DNA from: Halochromatium glycolicum | GTDB taxonomy: Bacteria; Pseudomonadota; Gammaproteobacteria; Chromatiales; Chromatiaceae | Length of the DNA: 32,907 bases | Assembly: GCF_016584085.1 (NCBI RefSeq) | Contig: NZ_NRSJ01000052.1 | Span: 1-32,907, forward strand | Direction of reading: 5' to 3' | Shown here: in pieces, positions 14,316-24,180 of the stretch | Position numbering within the stretch: the first letter of the stretch is position 1 | Layout of the letters: each line of letters begins with the position of its first letter | Translations under genes and position numbers: made by a program | Notes under the pieces: model-generated | Database searches by the model: none | Seen by the model: only the letters and a program-made list of their open reading frames with translations | What the model was told of the DNA's origin: nothing

Positions 14316-15200
14316 ATGTCGACGCCAATCACACACCCGACCGATCTTTTCCTGCTGCACGGCTGGGGCATGAGCAACGGCGTCTGGGACGCGCTGCCTA
14401 GCGCGCTCGGCAGCCGCTACCGGCTGCATCCGATCGAGCTCCCCGGCCATGGCGGCGCCGGGTTCGAGCCAAACTGGCGCGATCTGCCGAACTGGGCCGA
14501 CGCCGTCTTGGCGCAGGCGCCCGAGCAGGCCGTCTGGCTCGGCTGGTCGCTCGGCGGCCTGGTCGCGCTGCAGGCGGCACTCCAGGCCGACGCGCTCACG
14601 CGCGAGCGCCAGTCCGAGCACGGACCCGGGCACCATGGACTTGGGCACCACGGACTTGGGCACAATAGGGCTGAGCACAGGGCTGGGCGCAACCCTGGGT
14701 ACAACCCGGGGCGCATCGGTGCCTTGATCCTGGTCGCCGCGACGCCGCGCTTCGTGCAGTCCGCCGATTGGCGGGCGGCGATGCCCGAGGCCACCTTCGA
14801 GCAGTTCCATGGCGGCCTGATCGATGATCCGGCCAAGACCCTGCAACGCTTCCTCGCGCTGCAGGTGCGCGGCAGCGATGACGAGCGCGAGACGCTCAGA
14901 CGCCTGCGCGCCGGCATCGCGGAACGCCCCTTGCCGCAACCCGATGCGCTGCAGACCGGCCTCGATCTGCTGCGCGAGACGGACCTGCGCGGCCGGCTCG
15001 CCGACATCCGGCCGCCGACGCTCTGGCTGTTCGGCGCGCGCGATACGCTGGTGCCGCCGGCCGTCGCCGAGCGCATCGCGCTGCTGATGCCCGGTGCCCA
15101 GTGTCAGACCATCGCTGGTGCCGGTCATGCGCCGCTGCTCTCGCATGGGGACGAGACCGCCGCCGCGATCACCGCATTCCTGAACGGGAGCCTCGAATGA
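14316..15200 (+). CDS. bioH: Pimeloyl-[ACP] methyl ester esterase
   Basis: Alpha/beta hydrolase that removes the methyl group from pimeloyl-ACP methyl ester, ending the BioC-started masking of the pimelate precursor. The 294-residue protein has the oxyanion-side motif LLHGWGMSNGVWD, nucleophile Ser78 in GWSLGG, Asp243 in GARDTLVP and His271 in GAGHAPLLSH. E. coli BioH has about 256 residues; the excess is a His/Gly-rich insert (about residues 98-132) encoded by 15-base repeats, where the lid begins. ATG 14316 is chosen because upstream codons lie in the hairpin element. It overlaps bioC by ATGA. Confidence 0.94.
   Translation: MSTPITHPTDLFLLHGWGMSNGVWDALPSALGSRYRLHPIELPGHGGAGFEPNWRDLPNWADAVLAQAPEQAVWLGWSLGGLVALQAALQADALTRERQSEHGPGHHGLGHHGLGHNRAEHRAGRNPGYNPGRIGALILVAATPRFVQSADWRAAMPEATFEQFHGGLIDDPAKTLQRFLALQVRGSDDERETLRRLRAGIAERPLPQPDALQTGLDLLRETDLRGRLADIRPPTLWLFGARDTLVPPAVAERIALLMPGAQCQTIAGAGHAPLLSHGDETAAAITAFLNGSLE
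14628..14672. repeat. 15-bp tandem repeat within bioH
   Basis: Units GGGCACCATGGACTT (14628-14642), GGGCACCACGGACTT (14643-14657) and a diverged GGGCACAATAGGGCT (14658-14672), fading into degenerate copies to about 14710. They encode the GHHGLGHHGLGHN part of the bioH insert and keep the frame. Confidence 0.85.
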
Positions 15201-16117
15201 GCGCAATCAGTCCCATCCCGATCGATAAACGGGCCGCCCGACGCGCATTCGAGCGCGCCGCAGCGAGCTACGATCAGGCCGCGGTCTTGCAGCGCGAGAT
15301 CGGCACGCGCATGCTCGAGCGCTTGGACTACGTCCGTCTAACACCCAAGACCGTGCTTGATCTCGGCTGCGGCACCGGTCATGGGCTCGACGACCTAGCG
15401 CGCCGCTGGCGCCGTGCGCGCGTCATCGCGCTCGATCTCGCCGAGGCCATGCTGCAGCGCGCGCGCCGTCGCGGCACCTGGTTGAATCGGCCCAAACCGG
15501 TATGCGCCGACCTCGAGTCGCTGCCGCTGGCCGATGACTCGGTCGACCTGATCGTCTCCAACGCCACCTTGCAGTGGGCAGGCGATCTGGCGGCCGCCTT
15601 CGCCGAGATGCGGCGGGTGCTGCGGCCCGAGGGCCTGCTGATGTTCACCACCTTCGGACCCGATACGCTGATCGAACTGCGCCGGGCCTGGGCCGCGGCC
15701 GACGGCGGCGCCCATCCCCATGTCAGCCCGTTCCTCGATATGCACGACATCGGCGATGCGCTGGTGCGGGCCGGTTTCGCCGATCCGGTGATGGATGCCG
15801 AACGGGTCACGATGACCTATTCGACCGTGACCGAGCTGATGCGCGATCTCAAGGCGATCGGCGGCCGTAATGCGCTGCAGGCGCGCGCGCGCGCGATGAC
15901 CGGCCGCGCGACGCTGAGCGCAATGGAACAGGCCTATGAACAGGAGCGCCGCGACGGGCGTCTGCCGTCGACCTGGGAGGTCGTCTATGGCCATGCCTGG
16001 ATGCCGGCCGGCGTCAAGACCCCACCGCAGCAGCAGACCGATGAGGGGGTCGCGATCCCGGTCGGCACAATCCCGCGCCGAGCGGCTGGACAGGGCCGCT
16101 CTCGTCAGTCGAAGTGA
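15197..16117 (+). CDS. bioC: Malonyl-[ACP] O-methyltransferase
   Basis: SAM-dependent enzyme that methylates malonyl-ACP so that fatty-acid synthesis can build the pimelate chain. The 306-residue protein has the N-terminal KRAARRAFERAAASYDQAAVLQREIG typical of BioC, the SAM-binding VLDLGCGTGHG (about 53-63), LPLADDSVDLIVSN and TFGPDTLIELRRAW. The ATG at 15197 overlaps the bioH stop (ATGA) and has GGGAG at 15186-15190, so translation is coupled to bioH. The C-terminal 40 residues are polar and diverged. Confidence 0.95.
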   Translation: MSAISPIPIDKRAARRAFERAAASYDQAAVLQREIGTRMLERLDYVRLTPKTVLDLGCGTGHGLDDLARRWRRARVIALDLAEAMLQRARRRGTWLNRPKPVCADLESLPLADDSVDLIVSNATLQWAGDLAAAFAEMRRVLRPEGLLMFTTFGPDTLIELRRAWAAADGGAHPHVSPFLDMHDIGDALVRAGFADPVMDAERVTMTYSTVTELMRDLKAIGGRNALQARARAMTGRATLSAMEQAYEQERRDGRLPSTWEVVYGHAWMPAGVKTPPQQQTDEGVAIPVGTIPRRAAGQGRSRQSK

Positions 16118-16377
16118 CTGCCGGACAGGAGGCGCCCACGGGTACAGAATCCCGCAGCGCTTTTTGTCCGGCGAGCAGGCGGAATGGCGATCAGTGACCG
16201 CTTGCCAATGCTGATTGGCTCCGGTGTGGGCAACCTAGCCCATTCTGGGAAGCCAAATGACCGACGATTCACAGAGCACGGATGCACCTCAAACAGGCTC
16301 GGCCGCATGCTGTCGAGCACGCGAACAGTCGCTGCCGAAGTTCGGGCAGTGCACCCCAAACCAAAGGGCTGGCTCAC

Positions 16378-17061
16378 ATGCGATCCGCCAACGGTCTCTT
16401 CCTCACCGGAACCGATACCGAGGTCGGCAAGACCGAGATCACGCTCGGCCTGATGGCGGCCTTGCAGTCCGCTGGTCAGTCGGTGCTCGGGATGAAGCCG
16501 GTTGCCGCCGGCTGCGAGGCGACGGCGCAGGGCCTGCGCAATGCCGATGCCGAGCGCATCCGGGCCCAGGCCTCGCGCTCGCTCGCCTATGCGACCGTCA
16601 ATCCGTACGCCTTCGCCGAACCGATCGCCCCGCATATCGCCGCCGAGCGCGCCGGGGTGCGCATCGCGCTCGAGCCGATCCACGAAGCCTATCGGGTCAT
16701 GACCGCCGAGGCCGACTGGGTGCTCGTCGAAGGGGCGGGCGGCTGGCGGGTCCCGCTCGGTCCGAGCCTGACCCTGGCGGACCTGCCGAAGGCCTTGGAC
16801 CTGCCGGTCGTGCTGGTCGTTGGGCTGCGGCTTGGCTGCCTGAACCACGCCCTGCTCAGCGCCGAATCGATCATCGGGTCCGGTCTCACGCTTGCGGGCT
16901 GGGTCGCGAGCCAAGTCGATCCAGGGATGGCCGCAGCGGAAGCGAACCTCTCAACCTTGCGCGAGCGCCTGCCCGCGCCATGCCTCGGCGCGGTCCCATG
17001 GCTGGAGAGACCCACGTCAGCGCGAGTCGCCAGCCATCTCAGCATCGCGCGACTTGCATAG
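16378..17061 (+). CDS. bioD: ATP-dependent dethiobiotin synthetase
   Basis: Closes the ureido ring of dethiobiotin from 7,8-diaminopelargonate, CO2 and ATP. The 227-residue protein has the P-loop GTDTEVGKTE (11-20), GMKPVAAG with the catalytic Lys40, and VEGAGGWRVPL. The ATG at 16378 with an AAAGGG nearby is preferred; 32 earlier in-frame codons do not resemble the family. It is 260 bases after bioC; that gap contains a small hairpin (GCCAAT/ATTGGC near 16206-16221) and no supported gene. Its 3' end overlaps the convergent recN by 45 bases. Confidence 0.95.
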   Translation: MRSANGLFLTGTDTEVGKTEITLGLMAALQSAGQSVLGMKPVAAGCEATAQGLRNADAERIRAQASRSLAYATVNPYAFAEPIAPHIAAERAGVRIALEPIHEAYRVMTAEADWVLVEGAGGWRVPLGPSLTLADLPKALDLPVVLVVGLRLGCLNHALLSAESIIGSGLTLAGWVASQVDPGMAAAEANLSTLRERLPAPCLGAVPWLERPTSARVASHLSIARLA

Positions 17062-18711
17062 CATCTCGGCCGCATGCGCGCGCGTCGTCGCGGTGATCTC
17101 GGTGCCGCCGAGCATGCGCGCGATCTCCTCGATCCGCTGCTCTGAGGTCAGGGGTGTGATCTCCGTCAGCGTTTGGCCATCGGCGGCAGACTTCCGGACC
17201 TCGAGATGCTGATGCGCCTGCGCCGCGACCTGGGGCAGATGGGTGACGCAGAGCACCTGGCGACTGCTGCCCAGCCGGTTCAACAGGCGCCCGACGATCT
17301 CAGCGACGCCGCCGCCGATGCCGACATCGACCTCATCGAACACCAGCGTCGGGATGCCGCCGACCTGAGCGGTCGCAACCTGGATCGCCAGGCTGATGCG
17401 CGAGAGCTCACCGCCGGAGGCGACCTTGGCCAGCGGCTGCAACGGCTGACCCGGATTCGCGCTGACCAGGAAGCCGACCCGGTCGAGACCCTGACCGCTC
17501 AGGGCCTCGGCACCACCGGCCTCGACCGCCACCTGAAATTGGCCGCCGGCCATGCCGAGTTCCTGCATCGCGGCGGTCACTGTCGCGCTTAGGCGCTGGG
17601 CAGCCTGAGCGCGCGAGGCGCTCAACCGCTCGCCGTGCGCGAGGAGGTCGGCATGGAGCTGCTCGCGCTCGCGCGCGAGGGCGTCGAGCGATTGGTCGGT
17701 CTGCTCCAGGGTTGCAAGCTCCTGCTGACGCTCGGCAAAGAAGGTGTTCAGCGCCTCGGGCTGCACCCGGTACTTTCGTGCCAGCTCGTGGATGCGGCCG
17801 ATGCGCTCCTCGACCGTCTGCAACCGCGTTGGGTCTAGCTCGAGCGCGTCCAGATAGTGGCGCAGGCTGGCCGCGGCCTCCTCGAGCTGGACCGTGGCGC
17901 CATCGATCAGCTCGGCCGTTTCACGCAGCGACGGATCGATGCTGGTCAGCGATCCCAACTCCGATGCGGCGCGGCCGAGCCCGTCGCGCAGGGATTGCTC
18001 CCCTTCGTAGAGCAGCTCGACCAGGGTGGCGGTTGTTGCCTGCAGCTGCCCCTGGTTCGCGAGCCGGCGCTGCTCGGCATCCAGGGCCTCGAGCTCATGC
18101 TCGCCGAGCGCCAGCTCGGTCAGCTCGTCGATCTGGAAACGCAGCAGCTCCAAGCGCTCGTCGCGCTCGCTGCGAGCGGAGGTCAGCTCGGACCAGCGGG
18201 CGTCGATATCGCGATAGGCGCGGTAGCGAGCGGCCATCTCGGCGACGAGCGGCTGGTGATCCGCATAGCCGTCGAGCAGCGCACGCTGTGCCGCGGGACG
18301 CAGCAAAGACTGGTGCGCATGCTGACCATGGATATCGACGAGGAGCTCGCCGAGCGCGCGTAATTGGCCGCTGCTTGCCGAACGGCCGTTGATAAAGGCG
18401 CGAGCACGCCCGCCACGCACCAGCACGCGGCGGATGACGCAGTCGTGGCCGTCTTCAAGTGATTGGTCGGTCAGCCATGCTTGGGCAGCGGGGTTCTCCT
18501 CGACATCGAATGTCGCGCTGACCTCGGCGCGCTCGCAGCCGCGGCGGATCATGGCCGCATCGGCCTTGTCGCCCAGCGTTAGCCCGAGCGCGTCGATCAG
18601 GATCGACTTGCCGGCGCCGGTCTCGCCAGTCAGCGCGGTCATCCCAGTGGCGAGCTCGAGTTCGAGCCGGCTGACGATGACCAGGTTCTCGACCGCGATC
18701 TGGGTCAGCAC
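17017..18711 (-). CDS. recN: DNA repair protein RecN
   Basis: SMC-like ATPase acting in double-strand break repair. The 564-residue protein has Walker A GETGAGKS (29-36), a long Glu/Arg/Leu-rich coiled-coil middle including the conserved DIHGQHAHQSLL, the signature ASGGELSRISLAIQ and Walker B PTLVFDEVDVGIGG. The GTG at 18711 gives LTQIAVENLVIV, as in E. coli; ten earlier codons are in frame but atypical. The start overlaps the nadK stop by 7 bases, so the two are co-transcribed and probably coupled. I saw no LexA box near nadK. Confidence 0.95.
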   Translation of the reverse strand: MLTQIAVENLVIVSRLELELATGMTALTGETGAGKSILIDALGLTLGDKADAAMIRRGCERAEVSATFDVEENPAAQAWLTDQSLEDGHDCVIRRVLVRGGRARAFINGRSASSGQLRALGELLVDIHGQHAHQSLLRPAAQRALLDGYADHQPLVAEMAARYRAYRDIDARWSELTSARSERDERLELLRFQIDELTELALGEHELEALDAEQRRLANQGQLQATTATLVELLYEGEQSLRDGLGRAASELGSLTSIDPSLRETAELIDGATVQLEEAAASLRHYLDALELDPTRLQTVEERIGRIHELARKYRVQPEALNTFFAERQQELATLEQTDQSLDALAREREQLHADLLAHGERLSASRAQAAQRLSATVTAAMQELGMAGGQFQVAVEAGGAEALSGQGLDRVGFLVSANPGQPLQPLAKVASGGELSRISLAIQVATAQVGGIPTLVFDEVDVGIGGGVAEIVGRLLNRLGSSRQVLCVTHLPQVAAQAHQHLEVRKSAADGQTLTEITPLTSEQRIEEIARMLGGTEITATTRAHAAEMLCKSRDAEMAGDSR

Positions 18712-19586
18712 GGCGTATCGGCCTGGGTATGGCCGCCCCAACCGAGCTTCGCACGCAGGATGCGATAGTGATCATGGTCACGCGGGTGCAGCAGTCGGAT
18801 TCGGCGCGGGCTGCGCTCGATTCGGATCGATGCGCCGGTCCGCAGGGGCAGCGCGATCTGGCCATCACAGGTCAAACGGACCTGCTCCGGATCAGGGCTG
18901 CAGAGCCGGATCTCGATGCGGCTGCTGCCCGGTATCACCAGCGGCCGGTTGCTCAGGGTATGCGGGCAGATCGGGACCAGCAGCAGGGCGTCGAGGCGCG
19001 GATGGATCAGCGGTCCACCGCCGGAAAGGGCGTAGGCGGTCGAGCCTGTCGGTGTGGCAACGATCAGCCCGTCGGAGCGCTGGGCGTTGACGAAGCGGCC
19101 ATCGATATAGGTCTCGAACTCGATCATCCGCACCGAGTTCCATTTATGGATGACGACGTCGTTGAGCGCGCGCTCGGGCTTGGATTGTTCGCCCATCCTG
19201 GCATCCAGCAGAATCCGCGAGTCGGCGTCATAGGCGCCGCTCAGGATCTGCTCGAGCCGGTCCTCGATCTCGTCGGGCAGGATATCGACCAGGAAGCCGA
19301 GGCGGCCGAGGTTGATACCCACCAATGCCAGGTCGAAATCAGCCAGCTCGCGCGCCGCATGGAGAAAGGTCCCGTCACCGCCGACCACCAGAACGAGATC
19401 GCAGTGCGCGCCGAGCGCTTCGATCTCGATCCCATCCGTGCGCCCGAGCAACCGCGCCGTCGCCTGCTCGAAGCGCGTGCGCACCCCCAGCGCCTGCAGC
19501 TTACCGGCAGCGCGCTCGACGGTGGCGGCAACACGGGGGTCCTGATGTTGCTTGGCAATGATGCCGATGTTCTGAAACCAGGCCAT
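18705..19586 (-). CDS. nadK: NAD kinase
   Basis: Phosphorylates NAD to NADP. The 293-residue protein has the GGDGT motif (69-73), GINLGRLGFLVD, ALNDVVI and TPTGSTAYALSGGGPL, in the family order and spacing. Only one plausible ATG exists (19586), with no clear ribosome binding site. It heads the nadK-recN pair, a common gammaproteobacterial arrangement, and diverges from hrcA across a 380-base region holding the hrcA promoter and CIRCE. Confidence 0.96.
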   Translation of the reverse strand: MAWFQNIGIIAKQHQDPRVAATVERAAGKLQALGVRTRFEQATARLLGRTDGIEIEALGAHCDLVLVVGGDGTFLHAARELADFDLALVGINLGRLGFLVDILPDEIEDRLEQILSGAYDADSRILLDARMGEQSKPERALNDVVIHKWNSVRMIEFETYIDGRFVNAQRSDGLIVATPTGSTAYALSGGGPLIHPRLDALLLVPICPHTLSNRPLVIPGSSRIEIRLCSPDPEQVRLTCDGQIALPLRTGASIRIERSPRRIRLLHPRDHDHYRILRAKLGWGGHTQADTPC

Positions 19587-19753
19587 TGATGGCGCGGGAA
19601 CCCAGGGCGGAGGGAGTAGGACTGCGTCGTGATCAGGGGCGAGGGCTTGAGCGGCGTGCAGTAGGCAGCGACTGCGGTCGTGCGCCGATGCGCGCCGCCG
19701 GCAACGTTAGCACGGGCCATGGGCTACGCCAACAGCACGAGTGAGCGCATCGC

Positions 19754-19782
19754 TTGACATCCGGGGTCGCGCCCCTTAGATT
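19754..19782 (+). promoter_or_regulatory. hrcA promoter
   Basis: TTGACA (19754-19759) and TAGATT (19777-19782) with a 17-base spacer form a good sigma-70 promoter. The start point would fall near 19789, at the edge of the CIRCE element. A CTTGACA...CCCCTTA pattern overlaps and weakly resembles a sigma-32 site, but with a short spacer. Confidence 0.75.
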
Positions 19783-19790
19783 GCAATGCA

Positions 19791-19817
19791 TTAGCACTCG
19801 ACAGGTGAGAGTGCTAA
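19791..19817 (+). promoter_or_regulatory. CIRCE element (HrcA operator)
   Basis: TTAGCACTC (19791-19799), nine bases, GAGTGCTAA (19809-19817): a perfect match to the consensus operator bound by HrcA. It sits at the predicted transcription start of hrcA and about 150 bases before the coding start, so HrcA should repress its own gene. No second CIRCE was seen upstream of grpE, dnaK or dnaJ. Confidence 0.97.
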
Positions 19818-19966
19818 CAAGATTCGACCGGTTGCGATCGCGCTGGTTGTAGGCTGTATTAGCGCCCGGAGGTTCTGTTCGGCGCCGTCTCGCGACGAGC
19901 CCTGAAGCCGAGTTTTTCGAGATCGAGCGAACCTGTTTTCAATCGCCGGTTATCATCCGCCAGTGA

Positions 19967-21055
19967 GTGACAGTGAGCGACAATCGCGTGTCAAGTGACT
20001 CCCGAGCCAGTGTCCGCTTCGCTGAAGGACAGATCAGCGAGCGCGCACTCCATTTCCTGAAGGTCTTGGTCGAGCGTCACATCCGCGATGGTCAGCCGGT
20101 AGGATCACGGACCCTAGCACGTGATACCGGGCTGGATCTGAGCCCGGCGACCGTCCGCAACGTGATGTCCGATCTCGAGGACCTGGGGCTCGTCTCATCG
20201 CCGCATACCTCCGCGGGAAGGGTCCCGACCGCGTCGGGTTATCGTCTGTTCATCGACAGCCTTCTCAAGGTGTCTCCGCTGACTGAGGCGGATGTCGAGA
20301 CCTTGAGATCACAATTCGATCGAACCACTGATACGGTCAATCTGATTCAGACCGCCTCGCGGGCCCTGTCTGGTGTGACCCACTTGGCCGGCTTGGTGAT
20401 GGTACCGCGCCATGAGCGCGAGGTGTTCCGGCAGATCGAGTTCGTCGGTCTGTCCGGTCGTCGGGTGTTGGCGATTCTGGTGACCGGCGATGGTGAGGTG
20501 CACAATCGCATCCTCGAGACCGAGCAGCCGCTGCCGGCGGCGCAGCTCGAGCAGGCGTCCAATTATCTGACGCAGCTGTTCAATGGCCGGGAGATGCACG
20601 AGGTGCGCCGGCAACTGATGGCGGACCTCAAACGAACACATGCGCACATGGACGAGCTGATGATGCGCGCGGTGATGATGGCGCAGCGCGTCGTCGAGGC
20701 GGCCGAGCACAAGGATGACGTGATGATCGCCGGCCAGACCAATCTGATGGAGTTCTCCGAGCTGTCGAGCATGGAGCGCCTGAAGGCGCTGTTCGACGCC
20801 TTTACCGAGAAGCGTCAGATCCTGGACCTGCTCGACCGTTGTATCGAGGCCGAAGGAGTACAGATCTTCATCGGTGAAGAATCAGGTTACGAGCTGCTCG
20901 ATGACTGCAGCGTGGTCACTGCGACCTACCGGGTCGAGGACCAGGTCCTCGGCGTGCTTGGTGTCATCGGCCCGACACGGATGAACTATCAGCAGGTGAT
21001 CCCGGTGGTCGACGTGACAGCAAAGCTGCTCGCCGCCGCGCTGAGCGAGCGCTGA
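19967..21055 (+). CDS. hrcA: Heat-inducible transcription repressor HrcA
   Basis: Repressor of class I heat-shock genes; it binds CIRCE and needs GroEL for activity. The 362-residue protein has the N-terminal winged helix region SERALHFLKVLVERHIRDGQPVGSRTLA...LSPATVRNVMSDLEDLGLVSSPHTSAGRVPT and the C-terminal GAF-like part with the conserved IFIGEE and GVLGVIGPTRMNY. Starts are GTG at 19967 or 19973; no strong ribosome binding site is visible. It is followed by grpE after 155 bases. Confidence 0.96.
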   Translation: MTVSDNRVSSDSRASVRFAEGQISERALHFLKVLVERHIRDGQPVGSRTLARDTGLDLSPATVRNVMSDLEDLGLVSSPHTSAGRVPTASGYRLFIDSLLKVSPLTEADVETLRSQFDRTTDTVNLIQTASRALSGVTHLAGLVMVPRHEREVFRQIEFVGLSGRRVLAILVTGDGEVHNRILETEQPLPAAQLEQASNYLTQLFNGREMHEVRRQLMADLKRTHAHMDELMMRAVMMAQRVVEAAEHKDDVMIAGQTNLMEFSELSSMERLKALFDAFTEKRQILDLLDRCIEAEGVQIFIGEESGYELLDDCSVVTATYRVEDQVLGVLGVIGPTRMNYQQVIPVVDVTAKLLAAALSER

Positions 21056-21210
21056 CAACTCGGGCAGTCCTGATCAACCGCGACGCAGCGCCGCTTCTGC
21101 GGTGGCGTCACGGAAACGGTTCGCAATAAATCAATCACAGGCAGAGGCCACCGGGCCGGCGACCCTGAGGCCGCCGATCACCCGCTGATTGGCCCCGGGA
21201 GAGTTTGACC

Positions 21211-21900
21211 ATGACCAAGGAGCAACACGACCAGCAATCCGCAGAGACGCCGCTCGGCGAGGAACTCGGCGCGGCCGAGGGCCGGCCTCCCGGTGAAGCG
21301 GGGGCGGCCGATCCCTCGCTCGAGGCGAGCGCCGATCCGGTTGACTCGGGAGAGGGGGCGCCGGCCGAGGCGAGCAGCGCCGATGCCGCGTCCGACAGCA
21401 CCTCTGACAGCGAGGCGGCGGAGCCCGATCCGGCTGCGCTGACGATGCTGCTCGAAGATGCGCGCGCCAAGGCGGACGATGCGCACAACCAGGTCCTGCG
21501 CATGCGCGCCGAGATGGAAAACATGGGGCGCAGGCAGGCAAAGGAGCTGGAGAACGCCCACAAGTTCGCACTCGAGGGCTTCATCAAGGAGCTTCTACAG
21601 GTGCGCGATAGCCTCGAGCTCGGTAAGGCTGCCGCAGAATCGCCGGACGCCGATGTCGGCAAGCTGCGCGAAGGGACCGAGCTCACGCTCAAGCTGCTCA
21701 GCGATGTGATGACGAAGTTCGGCGTCGAGCGGATCGAGCCTGAGGGCGAACCGTTCAATCCAGACTATCACCAGGCGATGTCGATGCAGCCGCGTTCGGA
21801 TGTGCCGCCCAATACCGTCGTGAATGTCGTGCAGAGTGGCTACACGCTGAACGGACGATTGGTGCGCCCCGCCTTGGTGATGGTGTCGCAGGCGGCTTGA
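21211..21900 (+). CDS. grpE: Nucleotide exchange factor GrpE
   Basis: Releases ADP from DnaK. The 229-residue protein has a long acidic, Ala/Glu/Ser-rich disordered N-terminus (to about residue 70), the coiled-coil dimer helix (LEDARAKADDAHNQVLRMRAEMENMGRR region) and a C-terminal beta domain with FNPDYHQAMSMQ and VVQSGYTLNGRLVRPALVMV. The ATG at 21211 has GGGAGAG (21197-21203) 7 bases upstream. The acidic N-terminus is longer than in E. coli GrpE (197 residues). Confidence 0.96.
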   Translation: MTKEQHDQQSAETPLGEELGAAEGRPPGEAGAADPSLEASADPVDSGEGAPAEASSADAASDSTSDSEAAEPDPAALTMLLEDARAKADDAHNQVLRMRAEMENMGRRQAKELENAHKFALEGFIKELLQVRDSLELGKAAAESPDADVGKLREGTELTLKLLSDVMTKFGVERIEPEGEPFNPDYHQAMSMQPRSDVPPNTVVNVVQSGYTLNGRLVRPALVMVSQAA

Positions 21901-21964
21901 TTGCTGCAGATCAGTCTGAGCACCGAATGGCGGCCGCAGCGCTAGCGTGGCGGCATTGAGAATG

Positions 21965-21993
21965 CTTGAGAATCACAGGGTTTTACCCCAACT
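21965..21993 (+). promoter_or_regulatory. Putative sigma-32 promoter of dnaK
   Basis: CTTGAGA (21965-21971) and CCCCAACT (21986-21993) with a 14-base spacer closely fit the heat-shock sigma-32 consensus (CTTGAAA, 13-17 bases, CCCCATNT). It lies about 75 bases before the dnaK start, giving dnaK heat induction independent of the CIRCE-controlled hrcA promoter. Confidence 0.75.
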
Positions 21994-22069
21994 GCTCCAG
22001 CAATGAGCGGGCACGGGACGACCCGACCGAACACAACCTTGTAACCAGTTTAGAGAGAGGAGAAAGACC

Positions 22070-24013
<1,944 letters not shown>

Positions 24014-24054
24014 GGGCCGGCGCGACGTTAGGGCCTGAGCTCCCGGCCAGGCCG

Positions 24055-24090
24055 CGGCGCGCGAGCTCGGCTCGCGCGCCGTTTCGTTTT
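24055..24090 (+). terminator. Intrinsic terminator after dnaK
   Basis: An 11-pair GC-only-rich stem, CGGCGCGCGAG (24055-24065) with CTCGCGCGCCG (24071-24081), a 5-base loop and then TTTCGTTTT (24082-24090). This is the clearest intrinsic terminator in the window. Confidence 0.92.
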
Positions 24091-24180
24091 GGACTGGCTC
24101 GTGCCGACTGCTGCGGGAGTGATGCGGCCAGGTATCCTCATCCTCGACCTCCCTTATCAACCGACTGACCGACCACGCGA

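Noticed and set aside
16206..16221. Hairpin between bioC and bioD as a terminator
   Set aside because: Only six pairs and no following T-run.
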